Shown in pieces: positions 1 through 7,556 of a stretch of DNA of 64,000 nucleotides (position 1 is its first letter; the number at the start of each line of letters is the position of its first letter). The notes under the pieces are model-generated. The model had not been told where the DNA came from. It saw only the letters and a list, made by a program, of their open reading frames with translations, and did not search any database. Made by a program: the position numbers and the translations under genes. Source of the stretch: VFMC01 sp040398525 (lineage in GTDB: Bacteria > Actinomycetota > Acidimicrobiia > Acidimicrobiales > Ilumatobacteraceae); assembly GCA_040398525.1 (NCBI GenBank), contig JBBATY010000012.1:1-64000 (forward strand), read 5' to 3'.

Positions 1-2
1 AC

Positions 3-1316
3 CTGCAGGAGCACGCGGCCAGCCTGCTGACCGCTGCGGCGATCGCCGACTTCGGCCGCAAGCCGGACAACACCTTCGCCATCGACGTGGTCGACGACCT
101 CACCTTCACCATCGCCACGGGCGAGAAGGGCGACCTCTCCAAGCCCAAGCCGTGGGCCACCCTGCCTGCCTTCCTGGCCGGCCAGCTCGGCTTCATGGCC
201 TCGCCCACGTGGCTCGAGGCGGTCAAGGCGGGCACGGCCGAGGCCACCAAGCCGATCGGAACCGGTCCGTTCATCGTCGAGAGCTATGCACCTCGCGACA
301 AGTTGGTCGTGACCCGCAACCCCGAGTACTGGCGCAAGGATGCCAACGGTAACGCGCTGCCGTATCTCGACGGCATCGAGTTCCGTGTCATCGAGGACAG
401 TGAGACCGCAGCCGAGGCCTTGAAGAGCGGCGACATCGACATCTTCGCCACCTCTGCGTCGGTGGTGATCGCCGACTTCCGTGAGTTGTCCGGCGAGTAC
501 TCGATGGTCGAGCAGGACCGCTACACCGAGACCAACTACACGATGATCGACCTCGACAAGCCCGGCCCGCTGCAGGATCGTCGGGTGCGGTGCGCCCTGC
601 GCGCTGCGGTGGACCGGCAGGAGTTGATCGATCTGACCGGCGGTGGCATCCTCCAGCCCGCCAACGGCCTGTTCTCACCCGGTCAGGAGGGCTACCTCGA
701 GGACAACGGCGACCCGATGGTGCAGGACCTCGAGCTCGCCCAGTCGCTGATCGACGAGTACCTCGCCGAGAACCCGGGCCCGATCCAGGTGAAGTACGGC
801 ACGACGATCACCAACATCAATGCCCAGACAGCTGAGCTGGTGCAGGGCTACTGGTCCGAGATCGGCGTCGAGACCGAGATCATCCAGATCCCGCAGGACC
901 AGTACATCACCAAGGCGCTCTTCGGTGACCCGGACTTCGTGATGTTCGGCTGGCGCCAGCACGGCGGTGTCCTGGTCGACAGCCAGTACCTCTGGTGGCA
1001 CGGCTCGGTCGCCCAGCCCGACGGCGGCCTCTCACTGAACTTCGCCCGTCTCCGCGACTCGGTGATCGACGAGAACCTCGACGCGGCACGTGCCGAGCCG
1101 GACCCGGCCAAGCGTCAGGAGTTCGCCGCCAACATCAACCGGCGCATGTTCGAGGAGTGCTACAACCTGCCCGGTTCGTGGACGCTGTGGGGCGTGGTGC
1201 ACTCGTCGCAGGTCCAGGGCGTGACACCCGCGACGCTGCCCGACGGGTCGACCACTGAGGACTCGGGCGGCTTCTTCGGCGTCGACCGGATCTGGATCGA
1301 CCCGGCCCAGGCCTGA
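3..1316 (+). CDS. ABC transporter substrate-binding protein, family 5 (5' end missing)
   Basis: The reading frame is open from the first bases of the window, so the start and any signal peptide lie outside; 437 codons plus stop are present. The sequence has the layout of family 5 (peptide/oligosaccharide/nickel) binding proteins: a GTGPF segment followed by the usual RNPEYWR motif, then an alternating core and the typical C-terminal stretch in which Asn/Arg-rich helices precede a Trp-rich end. The family captures oligopeptides or similar solutes outside the membrane and hands them to Dpp/Opp-type permeases; no permease or ATPase gene is in view, so the substrate is unknown. A strong hairpin follows directly after the stop codon. 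The family call is confident, the substrate is not. Confidence 0.85.
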   Translation: MQEHAASLLTAAAIADFGRKPDNTFAIDVVDDLTFTIATGEKGDLSKPKPWATLPAFLAGQLGFMASPTWLEAVKAGTAEATKPIGTGPFIVESYAPRDKLVVTRNPEYWRKDANGNALPYLDGIEFRVIEDSETAAEALKSGDIDIFATSASVVIADFRELSGEYSMVEQDRYTETNYTMIDLDKPGPLQDRRVRCALRAAVDRQELIDLTGGGILQPANGLFSPGQEGYLEDNGDPMVQDLELAQSLIDEYLAENPGPIQVKYGTTITNINAQTAELVQGYWSEIGVETEIIQIPQDQYITKALFGDPDFVMFGWRQHGGVLVDSQYLWWHGSVAQPDGGLSLNFARLRDSVIDENLDAARAEPDPAKRQEFAANINRRMFEECYNLPGSWTLWGVVHSSQVQGVTPATLPDGSTTEDSGGFFGVDRIWIDPAQA

Positions 1317-1343
1317 CCGACCTGTCGGCTCCGAGCCGAATGC

Positions 1344-1378
1344 CCTCGGGCCGCTGCGATCGTCGCAGCGGCCCGAGG
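1344..1378. terminator. Hairpin terminator between convergent genes
   Basis: A perfect 16-bp stem (CCTCGGGCCGCTGCGA paired with its complement) closes on a 3-nt loop, 28 nt after the stop of the binding protein and 5 nt before the stop of the acuI gene on the other strand. There is no U-tract. The position between two convergent stops fits a bidirectional terminator. Confidence 0.75.
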
Positions 1379-1382
1379 CGCG

Positions 1383-2232
1383 TCAGGCCCGAGGATCGAC
1401 GAGCACCCGGCCNNNNNNNNNNNNNNNNNNNNNNNNNNNNNNNNNNNNNNNNNNNNNNNNNNNNNNNNNNNNNNNNNNNNNNNNNNNNNNNNNNNNNNNN
1501 NNNNNNNNNNNNGCCGTAGCGGGCGGTGCGCAGCGCATACGCCAGGGTGGCACCACCGACACAGTCGACGACACCGGCCCAGCGCTCCTTCTCGAGCGGG
1601 CGGGTCGACTCGGCTGACGTCTCGGCGCGATCGATCACCTCGGCGGCGCCGAGGGAGTGCAACCACTCGGCCTCGTCGGCCTTGCCGGTGCTGGCCACGA
1701 CGTGATGGCCTCGCCGGGCGAGCATCCCGACGGCCATCGAGCCCACCCCGCCGGTTGATCCGGTGACGAGCACCGGGCCATCGCCGGGCTGGAGCCCGTG
1801 GGCCTCGAGGGCCGCCACCGACTGCGCTGCGGTGAAGCCCGCAGTGCCGACCATCATGGCCGTGCGCGCATCGAGGCCGTCGGGCATGGGCACCACCCAA
1901 CCGGCGGGCACCCTGGCGTGGGTGGCGAAGCCGCCGTGGTGGGCGACTCCGAGGTCGAAGGCGTGGACGATGACCGAGCTGCCGGCCGAGAAGGCCGGGT
2001 CGGTCGACTCGACGACACGTCCGGCCAGGTCGACTCCCGGGATGAGGGGGTCGATCCGGGCCACCTTGCCGGAGGCGGTGCTGGCGAGGCCGTCTTTGTA
2101 GTTGATGCCCGAATAGGCGACCTCGACGAGGACGTCGCCCTCGCCGAGGTCGTCGACAGCGAGGTCGACGACGCGACGGGCCCAGGTGCCGGTGTCGTCG
2201 TTGCCGACGGTGAAGGCGCGAACGGTGGTCAT
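1383..2232 (-). CDS. acuI: Acryloyl-CoA reductase, AcuI/YhdH family (interrupted by assembly gap)
   Basis: This is a medium-chain reductase. The N-terminal 240 residues match the YhdH/AcuI pattern: INYKDGLA near residue 43, IPGVDLAG near 64, HHGGFATHARV near 98, VGTAGFTAAQSV near 128 and the NADPH-binding loop GSTGGVGSMA at 158-167. AcuI reduces acryloyl-CoA to propionyl-CoA with NADPH and detoxifies acrylate formed from DMSP. The final residues GRVLVDPRA, on the far side of the N run, are the family's normal C-terminus, but in a different frame. The family length of about 325 aa implies that some 75-80 codons are missing, so the gap is really about 230 nt. The ATG start has a GGAGGAA site and lies 28 nt after the XRE regulator gene, so the two are probably co-transcribed. 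Confidence 0.85.
1413..1512. other. Assembly gap (100 N)
   Basis: Exactly 100 unknown bases, a conventional placeholder length. The gap sits inside acuI and the two flanks are out of frame with each other, so its true size is not 100. Confidence 0.98.
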
Positions 2233-2260
2233 CTAGGTGTTCCTCCAGGGTGATGGTGGG

Positions 2261-3145
2261 TCATGCGGAGATCGCGAGATCGTCGACGATGGCGTCGATC
2301 CGACGTTGCCAGGCCGTCCGGCCGACTCCGTCGGGTCGGAAGCGGGCGAGGGCGGCGCGAGCTGCCGTCGGGCCCGTGGCGAGGCCGTCGGGGGTCGGGC
2401 GCCACACCGTATCGTGGCTGCGCAACAGGTCGACGACCGCGCCGCACGGGTCGTCGAGTGCGAGCAGCGCCTCGTCGGTGTAGACGCACACGTTCCATAC
2501 ATCGTGCCCGCCATGGCGTCGGACGGTGTCGCGCACGAGGTCGCCCCACTCGTGCTCGTAGGTCAGGAGCGTGCCCGGATCGTCGAGGCCGGCCAGGACG
2601 TCGGAGGTCTCGACGAACGCGCAGCCGACCCGGCGGGCCCGCAGGTGCTCGGCCACGGCCGCCGCTTCACGCTCGAATGCGGCGGTGATGCGCGACGGGA
2701 GGTAGGGCTGCAGATCGTCGCGACGGAGGTCGATCGGTACGACGTCGGCGATGGGGGGCTGTTCGCGACTCGACGCCCAGATCCAAGGACCGTCCAGACC
2801 GGAGCCAGCGCGCAACACGTCGAGCGACAGCGGGACACCGGATGGTCGGAGCACCACAACATGACGTCCGGCGGGCACGAGCACGTTGCCGAGCAGGTCG
2901 ACGGGCGACAGATCGAGGGCCTCGGCCAGCCCGACGAGGGTGTCGACCGTCGGCACCGGACCATTCGACCGGCCGTCGCGTGGCCGCTCGAGCGCGACGA
3001 CGTAGGGCTGGGAGAGGCCGGAGCGACGAGCGATGTCGCGGGTGGAGCGGCCGAGCGCGTGACGTCGTTCGACGATCACCCTGGCGAAGGCCGTGCCGTC
3101 GAACATGTCCGCCGGCCGGGATCGGTGTGAAGTCCGCTCGGTCAC
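2261..3145 (-). CDS. XRE-family transcriptional regulator with a large C-terminal domain
   Basis: The protein has 294 aa. Residues about 15-70 form a Cro/C1-type helix-turn-helix (DIARRSGLSQPYVVALE as helices 2-3, followed by a Pro- and Asp-containing linker). The remaining 220 residues resemble no domain I can name and may sense an effector. The GTG start at 3145 was chosen because a TATAGT box ends 9 nt before it, with no Shine-Dalgarno site; an ATG at 3106 is the alternative. The gene is the first of a two-gene unit with acuI and is divergent from the DUF2182-DUF1326-dmdA unit, sharing a palindromic promoter. It is therefore a likely local regulator of both arms. Binding to the palindrome is inferred. 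Confidence 0.8.
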   Translation of the reverse strand: MTERTSHRSRPADMFDGTAFARVIVERRHALGRSTRDIARRSGLSQPYVVALERPRDGRSNGPVPTVDTLVGLAEALDLSPVDLLGNVLVPAGRHVVVLRPSGVPLSLDVLRAGSGLDGPWIWASSREQPPIADVVPIDLRRDDLQPYLPSRITAAFEREAAAVAEHLRARRVGCAFVETSDVLAGLDDPGTLLTYEHEWGDLVRDTVRRHGGHDVWNVCVYTDEALLALDDPCGAVVDLLRSHDTVWRPTPDGLATGPTAARAALARFRPDGVGRTAWQRRIDAIVDDLAISA

Positions 3146-3150
3146 GCGGC

Positions 3151-3166
3151 GATTACTATAGTGATC
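3151..3166. promoter_or_regulatory. Near-palindromic operator containing two divergent -10 boxes
   Basis: GATTACTATAGTGATC is palindromic except for one base pair. Its core ACTATAGT supplies a TATAGT hexamer on both strands. On the plus strand the hexamer ends 8 nt before the GTG at 3171, and on the minus strand 9 nt before the GTG at 3145, the spacing expected for two leaderless promoters. A regulator bound here would block both arms at once. Confidence 0.6.
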
Positions 3167-3170
3167 GACC

Positions 3171-4031
3171 GTGAGGGAGATGGTGTCCGCGGAGGAGCGG
3201 CTCGATGGCCTGCCGGAGCAGCGCCGCCGGCTCGGCGCGTGGTGCTGGATCGCTCTCGGCGTGGCCGTGGCGATCGCCTGGGTCGTCGTGTGGCGACTCC
3301 ACGCCGGCCACACCGGGCACGGTGCCGCCAATGCCGGCGTGGCCCGCACGGTGGCGGTCTGGCTGGCGATGACCGCCGCGATGATGCTTCCCACCACCGT
3401 GCCCATGCTTCGCTCGCTTCGCGATGTGCTCGCCGCCGATCCGACCGACAGTGCGGTCGCCTCGCGGTGGTGGGCCTTCCTCGGCGGCTACCTGGCGGTC
3501 TGGGCTGCCGCGTCGGTCGTCGGTGCCTCGCTGCAGGTGGCGGCACACGCAGTCGGCCTGGTCGACGCCGACGGGGGAGCGCGCTCGTCGCTGCTGGTCG
3601 CCGCGGTGCTGGTGCTCGCCGGCGCCTACCAGTTCAGCCCGATCAAGCAGCACTGCCAGGAGCAGTGCGTCAGCCCGATGACGTTCTTCTGGCGGTGGTG
3701 GCGCGACGGCCTCGTCGGCGCCTGGCGGATGGGCGTGCGGCACGGCCTGATGTGCCTGGGCTGCTGCTGGGCATTGATGCTGCTCGCGTTCGTCGGTGGC
3801 ATGGCCAACCTGTGGCTGATGGTGCTCTGCACCGTGCTGATGGTGATCGACAAGCTGCCAAGGGTCGCCCCTCGGGTGACCGCTCCACTCGGCGCGGCGC
3901 TCATCGCCGCCGGCACCGCGGTCGCCGTGCTGTCGCTCACCTCGGCCGGCGCCGATGGCCACCTCCACGGAGCCGGCCGCGATGTGTCGGCACCCTCCGC
4001 ATCCACGGACACCCAGGAAAGGGACAGATGA
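3171..4031 (+). CDS. DUF2182 integral membrane protein (predicted metal-binding)
   Basis: The protein has 286 aa and several hydrophobic segments, the first at residues about 22-42. Family signatures of DUF2182 are visible: WLAMTAAMMLPTTVPMLRSL near residue 65, a YQFSPIKQHCQEQCVSPM segment near 147 with two cysteines, and GVRHGLMCLGCCWALM near 187 with three more. The family is annotated as predicted metal-binding membrane proteins with no firm biochemical role. The GTG start is set by the shared TATAGT box 8 nt upstream. The stop overlaps the ATG of the DUF1326 gene (ATGA), so the two are translated together. Confidence 0.85.
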   Translation: MREMVSAEERLDGLPEQRRRLGAWCWIALGVAVAIAWVVVWRLHAGHTGHGAANAGVARTVAVWLAMTAAMMLPTTVPMLRSLRDVLAADPTDSAVASRWWAFLGGYLAVWAAASVVGASLQVAAHAVGLVDADGGARSSLLVAAVLVLAGAYQFSPIKQHCQEQCVSPMTFFWRWWRDGLVGAWRMGVRHGLMCLGCCWALMLLAFVGGMANLWLMVLCTVLMVIDKLPRVAPRVTAPLGAALIAAGTAVAVLSLTSAGADGHLHGAGRDVSAPSASTDTQERDR

Positions 4032-4636
4032 AGCACTGGTCGATCGAGGGTGAGCTCATCCTCAACTGCAACTGCACGGTGTTCTGCCCGTGCGTCATCT
4101 CGCTCGGCACGCATCCGCCCACCGAGGGCTACTGCCAGGCGTGGGCCGGCATCCGCATCGATCGCGGCGAGGCCGACGGCGTCGACCTGTCGGGCCTCAA
4201 CGTGGCGATGCTGCTCGACATCCCCGGCAAGATGGAGCGAGGCAACTGGACGCTCGCCCTCTGGATCGACGAGCGCGCCGACGACGAGCAGTTCGCCCGG
4301 CTCGAGACCATCTTCCGCGGTTCGGCGAAGGGCACCACCGGGCTGTTCCGGCTCCTCGTGGGCACCTACCTCGGCGCCGAGCGCGCGCCGGTCGAGTTCA
4401 CCACCGATGGCGAGACGCGATCGTTGAAGGTGGCGAAGTACATCAACGGCTCCGTCACGCCGATCGCCGGGGCACGCTCGGGTGAGGAGGTCACCGTCGT
4501 CAACACCCAGTACTGGATGGGCCCCGAGGTGGTGGTGGCGCAGGCCGACCTCGGCAGGGTGCGGGCCTTCGGGCGAGTATGGAACTTCGAGGGACGCAGC
4601 GCGGAGATCTGCACCATCCGCTGGGAAGGACCGTGA
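4028..4636 (+). CDS. DUF1326 domain protein
   Basis: The protein has 202 aa and covers the whole DUF1326 fold: an N-terminal cysteine cluster NCNCTVFCPC at residues about 14-23, a GYCQAW motif near 35-40, and an internal MLLDIPGKM segment. No signal peptide is seen, so the protein is probably cytoplasmic. The clustered cysteines suggest metal or thiol chemistry, but the function of the family is unknown. It overlaps its neighbours on both sides (ATGA at the start, GTGA at the end), which makes it part of one translationally coupled unit with DUF2182 and the demethylase. A role in methyl or sulfur metabolism is suggested by context only. Confidence 0.85.
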   Translation: MKHWSIEGELILNCNCTVFCPCVISLGTHPPTEGYCQAWAGIRIDRGEADGVDLSGLNVAMLLDIPGKMERGNWTLALWIDERADDEQFARLETIFRGSAKGTTGLFRLLVGTYLGAERAPVEFTTDGETRSLKVAKYINGSVTPIAGARSGEEVTVVNTQYWMGPEVVVAQADLGRVRAFGRVWNFEGRSAEICTIRWEGP

Positions 4637-5754
4637 CGGGGCCGCGCATCGCGCTCACCAAGCGTCTGCGGTCGACGCCGTGGAGCGAGCGGATCGAGGC
4701 CTTCGGTGTGCAGGCGTACACGGTGTACAACCACATGCTCCTGCCCACCTGCTTCGTCGGGGTGGAGGACGACTACTGGCACCTGCGCCGCGCCGTGCAG
4801 GTGTGGGACGTCGGCTGCGAACGACAGGTCGAGCTCGCCGGTCCGGATGCGTCGCGCCTGGCCCAACTGTTGACCGTCCGCGACCTGCGATCGCTCGACG
4901 TCGGCCGGTGCGCGTTCGCTCCGATGTGTGACGACGAGGGTCGCCTGGTCAACGACCCCGTGGCGCTGCGGATCGACGACGACCGCTACTGGTTCTCGGT
5001 GTCGGACTCAGATGTCGTGCTGTGGGCCGGCGGTCTGGCCCGCGGACTCGGCCTCGACGTGGAGGTCAGCGAGCCCGACGTGTGGCCGCTGGCAGTGCAG
5101 GGACCGCTCGCCGACGACCTGGTCGCTGCGGTGTTCGGCGACGTGGCGCGCGACATCCGGTTCTTCAGGTTCGAGCATCTCGACTTCCAGGGGCATCGAC
5201 TCCGTGTGGCGCGCAGTGGGTGGAGCGCGCAGGGTGGCTTCGAGGTCTACGTCGACGACGCCGAGGTCGGTGTCGCGCTGTACGACGAACTGATCGCCAC
5301 GGGAGAACCGTTCGAGGCCCGTCCGGGCTGCCCGAACCTCATCGAGCGGATCGAGGGTGGCTTCACCACGTTCGGCACCGACATCACCAATCGCCACACG
5401 GCACTCGAGGCCGGCCTCGCCCGCTACTGCGCGCTCGACGCTCCGATCGAGGCGATCGGCCTCGAGGCACTCCGGCGGCAGGCGGCTGCAGGCGTCGAAC
5501 GCAGCGTGGTCGGCCTGTCGGTCGACGGTGTGCTTCCCAACCCGCGCCGCGGCTGGCAGATCGTGGCCGACGGGGTGCCGGTCGGCGAGGTCACCTCCTC
5601 GGGGTGGTCACCTCGCCTGGAGCACTCGGTCGCGATCGGCACCGTTGCTCAACGGTGCGCCACTACCGGAACCGACGTGCTGGTCGTCGGCCCCGACGGC
5701 GAGCTCGCCGCCCGGGTGGTGCCCATGCCGTTCCCGGGGGCGTCGCAGCGCTGA
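4633..5754 (+). CDS. dmdA: DMSP demethylase DmdA-like, GcvT family
   Basis: The protein has 373 aa, matching the usual length of about 370 for DmdA. It carries DmdA-like N-terminal blocks: RLRSTPWSERIE at 11-22, AYTVYNHMLLPT at 28-39 and VQVWDVGCERQVE at 55-67, followed by GcvT blocks for tetrahydrofolate binding (PLAVQGPLADDL, FFRFEHLDFQGH, RSGWSAQGGFEVYV). DmdA moves a methyl group from dimethylsulfoniopropionate to tetrahydrofolate, giving methylmercaptopropionate. The GTG start overlaps the DUF1326 stop. The divergent acuI and the nearby CoA-transferase support a DMSP role. A related glycine-cleavage-like aminomethyltransferase with another substrate remains possible. Confidence 0.75.
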   Translation: MTGPRIALTKRLRSTPWSERIEAFGVQAYTVYNHMLLPTCFVGVEDDYWHLRRAVQVWDVGCERQVELAGPDASRLAQLLTVRDLRSLDVGRCAFAPMCDDEGRLVNDPVALRIDDDRYWFSVSDSDVVLWAGGLARGLGLDVEVSEPDVWPLAVQGPLADDLVAAVFGDVARDIRFFRFEHLDFQGHRLRVARSGWSAQGGFEVYVDDAEVGVALYDELIATGEPFEARPGCPNLIERIEGGFTTFGTDITNRHTALEAGLARYCALDAPIEAIGLEALRRQAAAGVERSVVGLSVDGVLPNPRRGWQIVADGVPVGEVTSSGWSPRLEHSVAIGTVAQRCATTGTDVLVVGPDGELAARVVPMPFPGASQR

Positions 5755-5793
5755 CCGGTCTACATCGGCTGTCGTTCGGGCCTGGCCGTGTGC

Positions 5794-5799
5794 CACCAT
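5794..5799 (+). promoter_or_regulatory. Possible -10 box for a short leaderless ORF
   Basis: CACCAT ends 8 nt before the ATG at 5808. The first base departs from the TANNNT rule seen elsewhere in the window, so this is a weak call. Confidence 0.3.
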
Positions 5800-5807
5800 C
5801 GGCGACG

Positions 5808-5906
5808 ATGATCGACGACTGGTACGACGTGACGCCGTGCGCCGATGGTGTGAGTCGCACCGGTGAGCGCTGCACCGACGCCCGCCTCGCAGGGTCGGCC
5901 CGATGA
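5808..5906 (+). CDS. Possible 32-codon leader ORF overlapping the CoA-transferase start
   Basis: This is a short ORF (MIDDWYDVTPCADG...) with two cysteines. Its stop overlaps the ATG of the next gene (ATGA at 5903-5906). A possible -10 hexamer sits 8 nt upstream, so the message could start at this ATG. Such an arrangement would couple translation of the CoA-transferase to the leader. No homology was recognised, and chance is not excluded. Confidence 0.3.
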   Translation: MIDDWYDVTPCADGVSRTGERCTDARLAGSAR

Positions 5907-7087
5907 CCGTGTCGGCATCGAACGGCCCGCTGCACGGCATCCGGGTGCTCGACCTCACCTCGGTGGTGATGGGCCCCTATGCCACGCAGATCCTCGGTGA
6001 CCTCGGTGCCGAGGTGATCAGCGTCGAGGACCCCAAGGGAGACACGAACCGGATCATGGGAGCCGGCCCCGAGCCCGGGCTCACCGGTGTGGCGCTCAAC
6101 CTGCTGCGCAACAAGCGCAACGTGTGCCTCGACCTGAAGCACCCCGCAGGGCGCGAGGCGTTCCTGCGGATCGCGGCGACGTGCGACGTGCTGGTGACCA
6201 ATCTCCGTCCAGCGCCATTGGCGAGGCTGGGCCTCGACTACGACACCATCCGCAGCGTGCGACCCGACATCGTGATGTGCCAGGCCCACGGCTGGCCCTC
6301 CGACAGCTCGTCGCCGAACGCACCCGCCTACGACGACGTCATCCAGGCAGTGACGGGCGTGGCCGACACGTTCGCCCGTCAAGCGGGACGCCCGGCGCTG
6401 GCCCCGACGCTGATCGCCGACAAAGTGTCCGGTCTCACCATCGTCTACGCCGTGCTCGCGGCGCTCTTCCATCGCGAACGCACTGGTGAAGGCCAGTTCG
6501 TCGAGGTGCCGATGGTCGAGGCGATCAGCTCGTTCACGCTCGTCGAGCACGGGGCGGCCGCGATACCCGAACCACCGCTCGGGCCGGCGGGCTACCCGCG
6601 GATCCTCATCCCCGAACGTCGGCCCTACGCCACGGCCGATGGGTGGATCGCCGTGCTGCCGTACTCGACGAAGGACTACAACGCGCTGTTCGCCGAAGGT
6701 GGCCGCGACGACCTCGTCGACGATCGGCGCATCCTCACCGCTCCCGCGCGGATGCAGCACGCCTCGGAGTTGTATGCCGTCATCGAGCAGATCCTGCCGA
6801 TGCGCACCACGGAGTTCTGGGTCGATTTCTGTGCTCACCACGACATCCCCGCTGCACCGGTGCGCACTCTCGACGAGGTGGTGGCCGACCTGCCCCTCGC
6901 CGAGCATCCGCACGTCGGCGCCTACCGCCAGATCCCGAGCCCGGTGCGCTTCGGCTCCAGCCCGACGAGTGTGCGCCGTGGAGCGCCCAGGCTCGGCGAG
7001 CACAGCGCCGAGGTGCTGCTCGAGGTTGGTTACGGCGCAGACGAGGTGGCCGCGCTGCTCTCGAGCGGCGCAGCGCGTAGCGCGTGA
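5903..7087 (+). CDS. CaiB/BaiF family (class III) CoA-transferase
   Basis: The protein has 394 aa, the normal length for a single-domain class III CoA-transferase. The N-terminal GIRVLDLTSVVMGPYATQIL (12-31) and NLRNKRNV-type segment are characteristic, and PAYDDVIQAVTG places the conserved catalytic aspartate at residue 144. These enzymes move CoA between carboxylic acids through a covalent Asp anhydride. Members include formyl-CoA, carnitine and succinate-mesaconate transferases, and DddD uses a related double domain on DMSP. The gene starts 148 nt after dmdA in the same direction, so activation of methylmercaptopropionate, acrylate or DMSP is a reasonable guess from context, not shown by sequence. 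Confidence 0.85.
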   Translation: MTVSASNGPLHGIRVLDLTSVVMGPYATQILGDLGAEVISVEDPKGDTNRIMGAGPEPGLTGVALNLLRNKRNVCLDLKHPAGREAFLRIAATCDVLVTNLRPAPLARLGLDYDTIRSVRPDIVMCQAHGWPSDSSSPNAPAYDDVIQAVTGVADTFARQAGRPALAPTLIADKVSGLTIVYAVLAALFHRERTGEGQFVEVPMVEAISSFTLVEHGAAAIPEPPLGPAGYPRILIPERRPYATADGWIAVLPYSTKDYNALFAEGGRDDLVDDRRILTAPARMQHASELYAVIEQILPMRTTEFWVDFCAHHDIPAAPVRTLDEVVADLPLAEHPHVGAYRQIPSPVRFGSSPTSVRRGAPRLGEHSAEVLLEVGYGADEVAALLSSGAARSA

Positions 7088-7091
7088 CGCC

Positions 7092-7556
7092 TCAGTCGGC
7101 GATGCGTTCGAGACGAGCGGTGAAGCCGACATAGCCCCACACGAGGTGGTCGCCGTCGAGTCGACGGGTGATCTCGACCGGTAGACCCGCTGGGCGCAGC
7201 ACGAGCACACCGTCTTCGAAGGTGGCCACGACGTGGATCGGAGTCGTGTAGTCGAGTGCTGCCACATCGTGGACCCCGCGCTCGACGCTGCCGTCGGCGC
7301 GCATGTCGTGGACGATTCCACCGGCGGTGATGACCACCCGGTCACCGCACTGCTCGATGCGCTCCAGGTGGTTCTTGGCCGGGTGCTCGGGGGCGGGGGA
7401 GCCGTTCACCTCGACGCTGATGGCCCGCCAGACACCACGCAGGTCCGGGGCACCATCAGCCAACGGCTCGGTGCATCCGGTGAGGTACGGCCCCGGCATC
7501 TCGCCGTGCCAGCCGCCGGCGGGTGTGTAGGCGACCGGGATCTCGTCGGCGTTCAT
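7092..7556 (-). CDS. Uncharacterised 154-aa protein
   Basis: No family was recognised. The sequence is cytoplasmic-looking (no signal or membrane segment). It starts with a Gly/Pro-rich stretch and then alternates short charged and hydrophobic runs (GVWRAISVEV, RVVITAGGIVHDM, LVWGYVGFTARLE), which resembles a small antiparallel beta-barrel of the lipocalin type. The ATG overlaps the stop of the aldo/keto reductase gene (ATGA), so it is translated with that gene. It is the last gene of the alcohol dehydrogenase operon and may bind or modify the same substrate. Confidence 0.6.
   Translation of the reverse strand: MNADEIPVAYTPAGGWHGEMPGPYLTGCTEPLADGAPDLRGVWRAISVEVNGSPAPEHPAKNHLERIEQCGDRVVITAGGIVHDMRADGSVERGVHDVAALDYTTPIHVVATFEDGVLVLRPAGLPVEITRRLDGDHLVWGYVGFTARLERIAD

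Noticed and set aside
5903..7087. DddD (DMSP CoA-transferase/lyase)
   Set aside because: DddD carries two CoA-transferase domains and about 830 aa; this protein has one domain and 394 aa.
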